Origin: Rhizophagus clarus
Taxonomy: Eukaryota > Glomeromycota > Glomeromycetes > Glomerales > Glomeraceae
Direction of reading: 5' to 3'
Assembly (NCBI GenBank): GCA_015698045.1
Contig: BLAL01000058.1
Coordinates: 1,304,501-1,368,500 of the forward strand
Length of the DNA stretch: 64,000 nucleotides
The translations under genes were made by a program, and so were the position numbers. The notes under the pieces were generated by a model, which was given only the letters and a program-made list of their open reading frames with translations, made no database searches and was not told where the DNA came from. Below, one piece after another: positions 8,821-20,279 of this stretch (position 1 is its first letter; every line of letters begins with the position of its first letter).

Positions 8821-11493
8821 CTCGCATTATAATAATTTTGGTCAATTTTAATTTAATCAATTGTCACGAATTTTTTGATTGGCAAATCATTCTTAAAAAA
8901 TTTTATTTATTACCAAAAAAAATTCTTTAGAAGATAAATATTTACATAATTTATAGTGGACTATAGGCAGTAAACCCATTAACGCTCAAACAAAATCTTG
9001 GACTTTGAGTGAACGTTTCCAATTAATCCAATTAGTCCAATTAAATATTTTCAGTCGGGATCTTGTCCAATTCCATCATTGATTTTATGCAAGCAAATGC
9101 TACCATTGAATGTAAAGGAAATTAGAAAGCATGATATTAAAATAATCGCTCATCTGTGGTGGTTAGCAAAGTTCATTAATGGCAATAAAAGTTTTATTCA
9201 GTTTGTAGTCGATGGAGGTGTACGATGCGTCGATGCGTCGATACGTCGATACGTACGCATCCTTAATCACATGATTAAATATTTTTGATTGGTTATCAGT
9301 GCCGATCATTCTTCTTTATCAATCTTTTTTTTAGACGAGTCTTTCTTTGCTTCTCAGCAATATTTTCTTGAAATAATTGGTAAATCTTTCGTTCCCTTTA
9401 TCATTTTTGTTTTTTTTTGTCTTTTTAAGATGAAATTAATTTACATTTTAAGACAACTTGGAAATAACATAAGGTAGATTCCAACCTACCAACTTAATTA
9501 GTACGTGCATAACGAAACATATAACCCAGATTAATAAAAATAGTAACTTATGAGCACAGAAACGAAGTAATATAAATATTAAAACAAATACGAAGTAGGC
9601 ATAACGTACATAGATTTAAAAGTAAAGTTGATAATGATTATTGAACAATATTATGTTCCCACTCTACCAATACCAAAGAACAAGGATGATAGTAAGAAGA
9701 AAAAAAAAATATTGTGTATCGAGACGTAAGATAACGTTGGCGTTAAAATAAGCATGGTTGACAAATAAAGGAGGTAAGACGGTCTTATTATCTTATAAAA
9801 GTACAGGTTTAGGGAAAAGTTGGTTGCAAAGAGTGATTTTTACGGAGAGATATATACAGCAGAACTAATGATTTTAATGATTTTGGTTCTTTAATCATAG
9901 GGTGAAATTCAGCTCGTATATAAACTAACAATGATAATTAAAATGTCGTTCCTTTTCAAGAAGAGAACATGGAAAAACCTAAAATCAGAAATGGAAAACG
10001 AGCAGAATTTAATAATTTTATAATTGGTGAAGCAAGTAAAAACTAAAAAGTAAAAATAGAATGAAGGACAGAAAATGTTTTACACCTTATTGTATGATTC
10101 TTTCTCTTTATCAATATAAAATAATTTTATCATTATTCTGAAATTACTTTAATACGATATATATTATGAAAGCAAAATAGCGGTTAATTGTGATGCAAAA
10201 TTTTTTATCAGTACGGAAGGGAAAGAAAAACTGTCATAAAGAAAAGTTTCAAAACAGCTTTCTTGGAACAATCCTATTTATCAAGGTATTACTTTTTTAT
10301 TATTTTATTATCTTGTTACTTTTTTTTCGTTTTTTTTTTTTTCTTTGTTTTTGAAATAACACTAACACGGGGTGCGTTCGCAGGTGATTCACAATTTGCC
10401 TGATGTCTTGCAAGGATCTGACGAATTTGACTATACTGATACGAATTGACAAACTAGTCTTTCTTTGTAATTTGCGATACTTTCGTCATTTCATGTGGTA
10501 CTTCTTTCACTATTTTCACAATATTTCGCCATTTTTTTCTTTATCATTATTTTGTGGTGCTTTCTTTATTATCTTCATAGTATTTTCTTTATCGTTATTT
10601 TCGGGATGTTTTTTTGTCATGTAATTTTTCTTTATACTGAATACTCTTATCATTGATGTTATGATTTTTATGGTTCTTTTACATAACAATCGACAAAGAT
10701 TATGTTACCCTAAAGTTACTAGTATTCAATAAATTTTGTAAATCATAATTATTCACGTAAATAATGTAATAAATTATAGTAAATAATAATAATAAACTCG
10801 ATTATGATAGATAATAATAAGACGCTCTATAATCATATGATCAAGTTCTATGTGACCGATTCATGTCATCATCAATCATTTTTATAATCACTATTTTTTT
10901 GATCATTTATTCATTTATTCATTTATTCATTTGTTAAAAAAAAAGAAATATTGTCCATATTTTCTGTAAATCCTCATAAGTCATTAAATATATGTACATG
11001 ATTTTACGAGAAAACATAAAAGATCGATAGGATAGAAGAATAAAATATAGACTATAAATTTGCGCACAAAGTATTTTTTTTTTTTCCTTCTAAATGGAAT
11101 GCTTTATTGAATTATGTAAAAAATATACCTACGAACTGACTATACCAATTTTCTATAATAAAATATTACAAGGAACTCTATCAACTAATACATTTACGTT
11201 GACCTAATATTGACCTAATATATTAAATTTATGTTAGGTGTTCCACTTTCTATAAATATTATAATACTTACACAAATGTGCTTAATCTTTATATTTAACT
11301 ATGATTTCTTATCTATATTTTTAAATTACCTTTGGCCATATCACTCTCCGATCAATGATGAACCTCATTATCGATTTCCGAATAGACAAAATTGGCAAAC
11401 AAAGTAATTGATCATCGATAAATTAAACAATAAAAATTGTCATTGATAGCTTTGTACCTCTTGTACTTACATTTTCATTCTTTATTCTTAAAA
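8821..11493. other. Long intergenic stretch with simple repeats
   Basis: About 2.7 kb without a supportable gene. It holds an 8-bp tandem repeat, GATGCGTC/GATACGTC, at about 9226-9255, runs of T and A, and a T-rich imperfect repeat at about 10480-10620 that yields a meaningless Phe-rich frame. The final 150 bases should contain the promoter of the BTB-TLDc gene at 11494. Confidence 0.55.
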
Positions 11494-13017
11494 ATGACTT
11501 CATTTTTTTATTCTAATCTTTCGAAAGACTTTTCCTTAATATTAAATGATGCTGATGATTACAATGTTATTATTAAAGTCGGAGAAAATGAAAATACAAA
11601 AGAATTTCATGCACATTCAGTAGTTTTGCGTGCTCGTTCTCCTTATTTCAAAGGCGCTCTTTCATCTTGTTGGATTACAAAGAAAAATGACATGATCATG
11701 TTCAATAAAAAAAATATTAAACCAAACATTTTTGATATAATTTTAAGGTAAAATTAAAAATTATTCTTATCAATTATTTATTTGTTAAAAAAAAAAAAAA
11801 ACAATAATAATAATATAATAATATGTTTTTTATACATATGAAGGTATATTTATGTTGGTGAACTTGATTTTACTGAAGAATCGTGTGAAAATATTTTTGA
11901 ATTGTTAATTGCGTCAGATGAATTACTGATTGAAGAATTATTTAATTATGTTCAAATTTATTTAATTGAAAAAAAATTTGAATGGATTCAAAAAAATTTA
12001 TATTTTGTTTTAAATGTTGCGTTTAAACTTACTAATTGCAAGAGATTACAAGATGTTATTCTTGAAACTATCTGTAAAGATCCACACTCGTTTATTACTT
12101 CAAATGAATTTCTCTCCCTAGATAAGGATATTATTTATAAAGTGCTTGAGAGAGATGACTTACAAATTAAAGAAGTTGTCGCTTGGGAACATTTAATTAA
12201 ATGGGGTATTGAACAAATTTCTGATTTAGAAGATGAGAAGCGTGATATAGATAAGTGGAATAATGAGGATTATGAAGAATTAAAGGAAATATTGAATCAA
12301 TTTATTCCTCTCATTCGATTTGTGGAAATTACATTTGATGATTTTAATAATAAAATCAAACCATATAAAGATATTATTCCTAATCAAATTTATGAAGAAA
12401 TTGAAGAATTTTATAATAAAGGTACCTTTCCAAAAACAACAACGTTGCCACCTAGAATAGGACTATTTGATTCAAAGATCATTAAACCTGAACTTTTAAA
12501 AATAATTATTAAATGGATTACAAAAGAAGATTTCTGGATTTCACGTTATAGGTTTAATCTTATTTATCGTGCGAGTATTGATGAACTTAGTATTGAATCA
12601 TTTAAAAATAAATGTAAAGGTCAAATGGAAGGATTAGTTTTAATTAAAGTTAAAGATTCAAACAAAATCTTTGGCGGATATAGTTCTGTTGGATTTCACT
12701 CAATTGGAGGTAATGTTCCAAGTCTTAATTATTATGGAACTACTTCATTATATTATTATTCGTCAGATAGCTTTATTTTTTCGTTTGAAAATAATGAAGA
12801 TACTCAAAATATGAAAATAAGCCGTGTTTTAAATTACGATAAGGCTATATATGATTATAATGGTACTGGATTTGATTTTGGTTTTAATTCATTGTATTTG
12901 AGTAATGATCTAGGTTTAAAAGCTTATAATTATGACCAAAATTATGAAAATAATTTAAATACAGATGTAGTTTATGATATTGAAGAAATTGAGACATTCA
13001 TCATAACTAGACAATAA
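11494..13017 (+). CDS. BTB-BACK-TLDc domain protein, 475 aa, two exons
   Basis: Exons 11494-11747 and 11844-13017 join in phase (AG|GTAAAA, then ATATGAAG|GTATATT) to give 475 codons plus stop. The ATG at 11494 is chosen because it aligns with the start of the paralog at 42683; exon 1 is 254 nt in both. The BTB part shows 'LSKDFSLILNDADDYNVIIK', 'KEFHAHSVVLRARSPYFKGA', then BACK helices. TLDc runs from 'IIKPELLKIIIKWI' with 'IYRASIDELS', 'IFGGYSSVGF', 'SDSFIFSF' and a terminal 'YDIEEIETFII'. The insert after 'GGYSSVGF' is short and Ser/Tyr/Gly-rich. It is closest to the minus-strand gene at 41182-42683, and both lie downstream of a kinase of the same type. A Cullin-3 adaptor role is possible by family but not shown. 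Confidence 0.9.
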
Positions 13018-13154
13018 TTTATTGTAATTTTAAGAATTATTAAATTCATTGGTGTATTTTTAATAAACTTACAAAAGACTTTGATAGAAGATATTTATAA
13101 AGATTTTCTGATTGGGCATCTAAAATAAAATTTATGAAACATTTAACCAAGCTA

Positions 13155-13375
13155 ACGCAAAATGAACGAAACTTATACGTTCAGTATGCCATTAAACTCT
13201 TTGATATCTAAATTTTTATCTACCTATTCATCTTTAACAATTTTATTTGGTAAGATATTACAAATAAAGTTTATCGTAATTTAAAAATATTGTATAATTT
13301 ATAAATATGTCACACTCTTTAGATTCTAAATATATCTTAAAACTAGAAAATAATTTAAACGATAAAGGTACTGAA
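13155..13375 (+). pseudogene. Relic of a kinase C-terminal tail
   Basis: The sequence follows the 3' part of the kinase at 7345-7570. 'TACGTTCAGTATGCCATTAA' and the 'CTACCTATTCATCTTTAACA' equivalent correspond to the end of its exon 3. A decayed intron follows, then 'TTTAGATTCTAAATATAT', matching its acceptor and exon 4. No kinase catalytic region is present. It lies just downstream of the intact BTB-TLDc gene on the same strand. Confidence 0.72.
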
Positions 13376-13404
13376 CAATCGTCTCTTTTTTAAAAAAAAA
13401 AAGA

Positions 13405-13620
13405 ATTTGTGTTCCAATGTTCTGTGACGTTATTAACTACAGGCTCTATATCGTAAAACATGTCTAGCGAGTAGTACTTTCACTTGAAAATCATTTTGCA
13501 TGAATATGTATAACGATTCAAAAATGATTTTTATTCTCTTTATTCATTAAAATTGTTTGATATTATAAAATAATGATTTCATATTTTTGACTCATTCTCC
13601 ATTAAAAAAATTATTGTTCT
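13405..13620. repeat. Dispersed repeat, copy 1 (partner at 49685-49895)
   Basis: The segment shares ordered blocks with 49685-49895 in the same orientation, for example 'ATCATTTTGCATGAAT.TGT', 'TATTCATTAAAATTG' and 'TATTATAAAATAATGA', and both end in a similar 'CTCATTCTCC.TT' block. Neither copy has coding potential. It may be a non-autonomous element or part of an old segmental duplication; I could not define terminal repeats. Confidence 0.6.
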
Positions 13621-13679
13621 TTCAATCTAGCGCTAGATATAAATAAGTAATTTTACTATTGTTACGTATAATCCTTTGT

Positions 13680-14227
13680 AGTAATGAATGGTTTTGGATC
13701 TACGCAAATAGTTAATACAATAATCTTCTTATGATTTGAAAGTTTGAAAACTGTATAGAGTTTGCTTTTCAATTATAATTAAATAATTACTCGAGAAGAA
13801 GTTTCTCTGATACGACTGTAAAACTTCAAGAATATCTACTCCTACTGATTGTTTAGGTAAGTCAATCCACTTCACCTGTATAAATGTATCTTTTATTAAT
13901 CGTTAAATATACATATTTTAATTATACAAAGACGATTTTATTAAAAATTAAAATTTTTTGATTAAAAAATTACGTATTTGAGAATTATTTCAGAAGAATG
14001 TAACATTTGATTTTTTAAATGCAATAATCTCATTTCTTTTAGATTATCAGTCTTCTTTTTAATAATAGTCGATCTACCCAAAAGCACATTACTTAAAATA
14101 AGGTGGACGAGCTCTTAAGATGTTTAAATGCATGCGAAATTTCTTTCATAATTACATCAAAATTATCTGAATCATTTAACATTAATGAAAGATCTTGTGC
14201 AAGCTCGGCGTAAAATTTTGATTCCAT
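13680..14227 (-). pseudogene. Relic of a BTB-TLDc gene (exon 1, intron and start of exon 2)
   Basis: Read on the minus strand from the ATG at 14227, the sequence gives 'MESKFYAELAQDLSLMLNDS', clearly the same as the start of the gene at 42683. Further down, the 'RARSSYFK' and 'MFKKPNITPIVF' regions are recognisable, then the exon 2 start ('CATTTATACAGGTGAA'), the 'LLEELF' region and 'TICVDPKPFITT'. Frameshifts and deletions interrupt it throughout, and similarity ends near 13680. The minus-strand order, with a kinase-tail relic upstream at 15425-15545, repeats the live arrangement at 41-49 kb. Confidence 0.8.
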
Positions 14228-15424
14228 TTTTTTATTTTTTTAACCTTTTATTTTTTTATTTTTATTTAATTTATTTATTTATTTATTTATTTTGAACGCT
14301 TATGAGAAAAAGTCGCTTAAATAGATTGTGAATGTAATCAATAAGTTAAACCGGTTAAAGAATTATCACATGCACCATTCATTTATTAATTCAAAGCGAG
14401 GTAAAATTTTGATTAATAATTTAAATAAACATGGGAATTTTTCTTCTTTAAAATAAGCACTATGATCGAGATAATCACACAATTAAACGAGAGCAAAATG
14501 TAATCGATAATCTATTCCTTAAATAGCTGTGGAAGGATTTCCGGATGTGTAGCAGGTATAATGTAATAAAGACGAAACTACCGCTCTTCATGTCATCGAC
14601 TCCTGTCAGAAGTGGATGGACATCCAAACATTTTTGCATAGAATTATAAGATTTAAAACATGTCAATCTTAATATCATTATCTGTTACATCATTACACAT
14701 TTACGTAATACAGGTTTATATCATTTTGAAAAAAATCAGTATACTTCCTTCAAGGTAATTAGTAAGTAAAAGTGCTAATAATTTAGTAGATTTCTTTGAA
14801 AGTTAGGACTATTTTAATTCTTCGGGAAGATATGAGGACAAATGTATGATAATTATCCTTTTTCAGCAACAAGACAAGATGTATAACATTTAGTAGTTTT
14901 AGACGTGATAATATGTTTGAATTTTTATGATCGCTTACGAGATGATCAAACAATTGGACAATATTTTTTAAACCTTTAGACGTGAAAGAAATTAATTTAA
15001 CTTCGATAAAATAAGAATACAAAACATCGACGGGTTGTCGCTTCAGATAGCAGGTTAAGGAGACATAATGTTGACATTCCACGCGGAATAACGTTCTTTA
15101 AATATTAAATAGATATTTATTTTAAATATATTAATAAACGATATTTAATTAATTGTAATCTCCATGTGAATGAAAAAAGTTGCAAATATGTTCAATTGGT
15201 AATCTAACGTTTTACATTATTTTTTCTTTTTATCGATGAAAAGCCTGAATTAAAAATATTGAAAATTTGTTATACGAAGGTTAGTTCTATGTATAATTGG
15301 AACCAGTTTTAACACGTTTTCCTATTTTAAATATTTTTAAATTTAATTTTAATAAATAAAAAAAAAATTAAATAATAACGTAAATATTAAAACAAAAGAT
15401 GAATAAAATAAAATAACATCAAGC
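14228..15424. other. Intergenic between two relics, no gene supported
   Basis: There is a T-rich low-complexity stretch at 14228-14285. Two short minus-strand frames (67 and 99 codons) occur at 14475-14678 and 14783-15082; their composition is not clearly random but I recognise no family and see no intron structure. They may be further decayed coding DNA. Confidence 0.4.
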
Positions 15425-15545
15425 CAAACAAATATTTACCACTACTGTTATAAATTTCTTCGTTTAAAAATGCATCATTTCTTCTCTTTTTTGAAAGTTT
15501 GAAGAATTTTGAATTGTAGAAGTTAAATTTTGTGATGATAGGATT
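15425..15545 (-). pseudogene. Relic of a kinase tail exon
   Basis: On the plus strand 'AAATATTTACCACT', then 'TTTTTTGAAAGTTTGAAGAA' and 'TTTTGAATTGTAGAAGTTAA' match the fifth exon and its donor in the kinase at 46590-46705. The matched part spans the Ser-rich tail 'SSMIQNSSSFFKK'. It is on the minus strand, 1.2 kb upstream (in that strand's sense) of the BTB-TLDc relic. The rest of the kinase is gone. Confidence 0.68.
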
Positions 15546-15633
15546 TATCGACCGTGGCCCGCATTATAAATTTTGGCCAAAATTATGAAATTATGAGAGA
15601 GATTTTATGTTGAATATAAATATGTATAATCAC

Positions 15634-15663
15634 ATGTCACAGTCGATGCATCAACCGTGACAT
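15634..15663. repeat. 30-bp near-perfect palindrome
   Basis: ATGTCACAGTCGATG followed by CATCAACCGTGACAT is its own inverse complement apart from a few transition mismatches. It is centred on ATGCAT. It could be a protein-binding dyad or the junction of two inverted arms. Confidence 0.6.
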
Positions 15664-15711
15664 TTTTCTTTAATATAATGCATAATGCATAATTATTAAT
15701 ACAGAATTTAT

Positions 15712-15968
15712 TAAAACGTATATAAAATATATCATTTCCATATACAGATTCTTATAGGAAATTATTAAAAAAAATATAAGTTTAAAAATTCCGTATACAT
15801 TCCGTATATATTAATTTTTTCGTATACATTCTGCATACATTAGTTTTTTTAAAAAACGTCCAAAAATGAATTACTTATTAAATATACGGAATTTGTATAC
15901 GGAATCTATAAAAACGTATATTAAATGTATACAATCCGTATCATTTCCATATACAGATTTCTTATAGG
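15712..15968. repeat. Direct repeats enclosing inverted arms
   Basis: 15712-15758 and 15909-15968 share 'AAAACGTATAT.AAAT' and 'TCATTTCCATATACAGATT', then 'CTTATAGG'. Between them, 15789-15810 (TTCCGTATACATTCCGTATA) is complementary to 15883-15904 (TATACGGAATTTGTATACGG). The arrangement resembles a small mobile element or its target rearrangement. No coding frame. Confidence 0.5.
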
Positions 15969-16395
15969 GCATTGATTCATCATTCTCGATCCTTTTCGTT
16001 TCTCCATCGATCATTTTCGATCCTTTTTGTTTCTCCATCAATCATTCTCGATCCTTTTCATTTTTCCATCGATTCTTTTCATTCCTGATCCCTTTTTGTT
16101 TCTTCTTCATAATTCTCGATTCCTTTTGTTATTCTATTACCATTCTCGTTTCATTTTGTTTCTTATTCCCTTTATTTCTTCTTCTTTCCTCTCATTTCTT
16201 CATTATCATTATCATTCCTTTTCTTTTATCTATCATTTTTTGTTCCTTTTAATGCCTTTCTTTTTTCCTGTTTTTTTTTGTTCTCCTTTAATTTTTTCTT
16301 CCCATTTCTTTTTTTGTTATCCTTTCTTATCCTTTTTTTTTTATTGTCCTTTACTGTTTCTCTTTATTCTTTTCGCCTCTTTTCATTATTCTTTA
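15969..16395. repeat. Pyrimidine-rich imperfect tandem repeat
   Basis: About 430 bp almost free of G. It begins as degenerate copies of a roughly 30-bp unit built on 'CATTCTCGATCCTTTT' plus 'GTTTCTCCATCGAT' and then drifts into T/C-rich sequence. An open frame of 133 codons crosses it but is an artefact of composition (mostly Phe, Leu, Ser, His). Confidence 0.7.
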
Positions 16396-17284
16396 TTAAA
16401 AAACATTAATCGTATTTATATTATATAGATTTTATACATTTGCTTGTTATTAAATAAAGAATTTTTATTACTGTAATTTTTTTTTTTTTTTTGAGTTTTA
16501 CTAACTATTATGGATAGAAAAAAAATGTTATATCAAAATGGATGTGAAAGAAAAAAAATTAACTGCTTCTTTTTTTAATAAAAAAATTTAAAACTTAAAT
16601 AGTTAATTTTTTTTAATGAAATTTTTTTTATGAAAAAAATATGAATCAGTAATCTTTGTTTACCCGAATATTCAGGTCATAAAATAAAGTGCATGTGATA
16701 TTTCACCTCATTCCTTTTTTACATCAGCTCATGATTTAAGCTTATCATAAATGAATACGTGATACTGTTTAACATTACCTTTTTCGTTTATAATATTTTT
16801 TTTCAAAAAAAATTTTGTCTTTTTATTTTTTATAAAAAATTTTTTCTGACGTGTTCCGAATCATATATGATATTCTGAACTTAATAATAGAAATTAGAAC
16901 CGGAAAAATTTTTTTTTTTTTCGATGATTAATATTTATAGGTTATGGAGATCTGAATGGTATGTAAGTGCACCATTAATATTAAAAATGTATTGTTTGAT
17001 ACGATACTTTTTCAAAATGGACTTTAGTAAACCATTTTCTTGAATAAAAATAAAAAAAAGAAAAAAGACACCACCATCAGAATGCTGTTCCAAGACGTCA
17101 TCAAGTAAAATCTACAAAAATTAAAAAAAAGAAACATTAGTACATTTCTAATGTTCCTATATATTCTTATTTTATAGATTTTGCTTGACGGCTTCTTGAA
17201 ACAGACTTCTGGACGCAATATTTTTTTATTCTTTTTTTTATTTAGGAGTTCAAAACCTTATTTTTTTTTTAAATAATATTTATT
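16396..17284. other. Gene-free AT-rich DNA
   Basis: Long A and T runs and no coding signal. Downstream of 17210 the sequence grades into the tandem array described next. Confidence 0.5.
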
Positions 17285-17675
17285 AACGTTCTTTTATAGG
17301 ATCCAGTCTTTTGTCATATTCTCGCTTGTTACAATTGGTATCATGATAAGTTTGATACCTTTTAAACTTTTATTCCTTTTTAGTGTGTTTTTTAATGCTT
17401 CTTCTTTTTTTTATAGGTCCGGTCTTCAATTTTCTGAATAACAGATGTAAGTTTTAAATTATTTAAGCCTTTTTTTTTCTTTCTTTAGGAACATTTTTAA
17501 ATATTTCCTTTTTTTGTAGGTTAAGTTTTATTCCTTAGATAATAATGTAAGTTTTAATTCTTTTGAAACTTTTTCACTTCCTTCACTTAGGAATCATTTT
17601 TCTAACATTTTCTTCTTTCTTTTTATAAAGATTTAGGCTTTGATCATTAGATTATACTTGGATGGTATCTTCCGA
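17285..17675. repeat. Diverged tandem array with splice-like signals, unit about 105 bp
   Basis: Three to four units repeat the order: T-rich run, 'TTTTATAGG' or 'TTTGTAGG' with a short G-containing stretch, then 'ATGTAAGTTTTAA', then a T/C run ending in 'TTTAG'. Examples are 'TTATAGGTCCGGTCTT' to 'ATGTAAGTTTTAAATTATTT' at about 17415-17465 and 'TTGTAGGTTAAGTTTTATT' to 'AATGTAAGTTTTAATTC' at about 17515-17560. The units look like serial mini-exons between introns, but the enclosed pieces do not form a shared open frame that I can see. Confidence 0.5.
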
Positions 17676-18611
17676 TTAGTGATAATAAGTTGTGCGGCGT
17701 AGTACCGATTGAATTGGTTGAAACCGTTCCCACATAAGAAAAAATTAAGTCAAAAAACGTATATAAATCTCTCCAAAAATTTATTTCTTTGACCTGAAAC
17801 CAATAGAAGAAATTTCTAAAAAAGGAAAAAATATTATAAAGTTAGTTTATTAAAAAAAAATCAAAAAGTCAGAATATTTAATGATTTAACAAAAAAAAAT
17901 TTTGAAAAATAATTAATAACAAATGTCAAATAAATTTTAAATAAACAAATAGTCAATACATAATTTTAATTCATTAAAAACATCGTTATTAATACTTATT
18001 GTTATTTTTTTATTGAAAGTTTTTTTTACTGTCTAAATAAAATTTTTTAACTACAAATTGTATTTAATGTAAAATAACTATCAATATACTTGCAAAAATT
18101 CTTTACTTAATACAAAAACTTGATGGGAAGTTGATGGAGAGTTTAATAGGGAGTTTATAAAAGAAAAATTTTTTTTAACGCTACTTTGTTGAAGAAATTT
18201 CTTGATATCTATGTCATATGATCACATAGCATAAGTGTGATCATTTTTGCGAAACTTGATTTTTTTAAATTATTATCAAATTCCTTAATTTAGGCTAATT
18301 TTGTCAATTCCGTAAATCGGCGGATATGTTGTAATCTCATAACCTTCTTTGTCATACTAATTAAATTTGCAGAGCAGCCAAAAATATTATATATCTATGA
18401 TATAAAAATTCAGGTTGAGTGATAATGATGCGATCACTATCTGCCGTTTTGTAAGTGAATTTCTGGACAAATTCGGGTCAAATTCTGAATGTCCCGAAAA
18501 TAAGGTGTTTTCGGAACAGTTTCTGGATACAGTGTGTCCGGACAATTTTTTAGACAATCTTTCTGGACAATTTTCTGGACATTTTCTGAACACTTATTTT
18601 TTATAGGGTTT
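17676..18611. other. Gene-free; short CTGGAC repeat
   Basis: AT-rich DNA. At 18455-18595 there are several imperfect copies of 'TTTCTGGACAATTTT' and 'GTCCCGAAAA'-like words, which produce open frames on both strands with no protein character. Confidence 0.5.
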
Positions 18612-18798
18612 TATTTGAAAGCCAATCACAGATAGTATTTATGTATTAGAACAAACAAGAAAAAAAAAAGATAAAAAATTTCTTGTTGGAAAACTATGAA
18701 ATTTTTACTTATTTTTAGCAATGAGATAACTTTTAAGATTTTAGAGAAATTATTATTTTTCAATATATGAAAACTATAGTTGATAGGCTTTCAAACAA
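18612..18798. mobile_element. MITE, copy A of an in-window pair
   Basis: The ends are inverted: 'TATTTGAAAGCCAATCACAG' at left and the inverse complement of 'TTGATAGGCTTTCAAACA' at right, agreeing over about 35 bp with gaps. The inner part ('TTACTTATTTTTAGCAATGA') also matches copy B at 20280-20482 in inverse orientation across nearly the full length. No open frame. The duplicated target could not be fixed because the flanks are A/T runs. Confidence 0.65.
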
Positions 18799-19199
18799 AA
18801 AAAAAAAATTATTCTTTGTTAGGAATTTAATAAGTTTGATATAACCTGCATCACGAAATTTCAGGGTATTTAATATTGCACAGAAATCTAAATTATTCAA
18901 AATTTATGCAATATATGGAATATATTTGTTTTTATACAAAATTTGTGCAAAAACTAGCGAATTTTTTTATAATAAATTGTTCAAAATATATAATATATAT
19001 ATTAGTTATACAAATTATGCAAATTTTCAAGGTGTAACCCAGCACAAAATATTGAATATTTTTCATGCTAAACCCGATTTTTAACCTTTTTTTTTTGTTT
19101 AGCTAAACTAAATGCAAAAAACGATGTTTTGGCGTTTTTAACATAAAATTACAAAAAATACTTCTTATAATATTTTATAATAATAATAACGGTAATAAC

Positions 19200-20260
19200 A
19201 GACAAAATTATTCGGGTCAGACAAGTTACCTGATCCGACCTGACCCAACCCGTTGGAACACTAATATAATTACCAGATTTTGAGATTTACTAGTAAAATT
19301 GATGATTTTCAGGGTTTACCGGTTTTACTAAAGTAATTAACAAAAATTTCAAATCGTTCTCCAACATTTTTTTTGAGCATTTAATTTAAAAACAACTGTG
19401 TCTAATTAAAAAAAAGCTAAAAACGTTTTTAGCGTTTGATTTAAAGAAAAACGTTAAGAATACATTTTTTTAAGCGTTTAAATTTAAAAAAAAAAAAAAA
19501 AAAATGCTAAAAAAAACCATTTTTTAAAAGCGTTTAAATTTAAAAAAAAACGCTAAAAACCATTTTTTAAAAGCGTTTAAATTTAAAAAAAAACGCTAAA
19601 AACCATTTTTTAAAAGCGTTTAAATTTTAAAAAAAACGCCAAAAAACAATTTTTAAAGCGTTTAAATTTAAAAAAAAAAGCTAAAAAATGATTTTTTTTA
19701 AGCATTTAATTTAAAGAAAACACTAATTACGTTTTTTAACATTTTTTTTTTGTTTTTAATTTAAAAACACGTGTTAAATTTAAAAAACAAGTGTTAATTT
19801 AAAAAAAAACGTATTTTTAAGAGTTAAATTAAAAATCTTTTTCTTTTAAAACGTTTAATTAAAAAAAAACTTCTTTTTAAAGCATTTAATTAAAAGAAAA
19901 AATGATAAAATATCGTTTTTAATTTAAAAACGTTTTTTTTTAAAGCGTTTAATTTAAAGAAACGTTTTTTTAAGCGTTTAATAACAAAAAACTTTAACCC
20001 GTTTTTTAATGTTTTTTAGTGAATTAAAATTAAATTGGCAAAAAAAAGCCAAGGCTTTTTTTTGCATTAACTACCAAAAAAAAAACGTTTCAGCGTTTTT
20101 TTGTATAAAATTCTGAAAAAAAAACGCCAAAATATTTCCAATCATCTAGGATCGGCATTTTCTTTTTTAACTTCGGGTTAAACGGGTCAACCCAATGGTC
20201 ACCCAAATTGACCGTTCAGAACACTAATTATGTAGTAAATTGATGATTATGAAACATCGA
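19200..20260. repeat. Direct repeat pair ending GAACACTAAT, bracketing the 43-bp array
   Basis: Near 19213-19300 and 20172-20250 two similar segments contain 'CGGGT', 'GACC' and 'CAACCC' words, end in 'G(A)ACACTAAT', and are followed by 'TAGTAAA.TTGATGATT'. An end of the form ATTAGTGTTC on the other strand resembles hAT-type termini. They may be ends of nested non-autonomous elements. The pair lies between MITE copies A and B. Confidence 0.4.
19395..20110. repeat. 43-bp palindromic tandem array, degenerating outward
   Basis: The core units start at 19531, 19574, 19617 and 19659 (spacing 43, 43, 42). Each reads AGCGTTTAAATTTAAAAA then AAAACGCTAAAAACCATT, so 'AGCGTTT' and 'AAACGCT' pair as a hairpin around AAATTT. 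Outside the core, shorter and more diverged copies continue from about 19395 to 20110. No coding capacity. Confidence 0.8.
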
Positions 20261-20279
20261 ATTCTTAACAATTTTTTTT

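Noticed and set aside
9079-9477. Two adjoining plus-strand frames of 69 and 62 codons
   Set aside because: No family features, simple repeats inside, no supporting splice sites.
10403-10624. 73-codon Phe-rich frame that could be read as membrane segments
   Set aside because: Arises from a T-rich imperfect repeat.
16027-16428. 133-codon open frame rich in Phe, Leu, Ser and His
   Set aside because: Produced by the G-poor pyrimidine tract; no start context, domain or intron.
18387-18606. Overlapping open frames on both strands in the CTGGAC repeat
   Set aside because: Repeat-driven and mirror-like; neither has a recognisable family.
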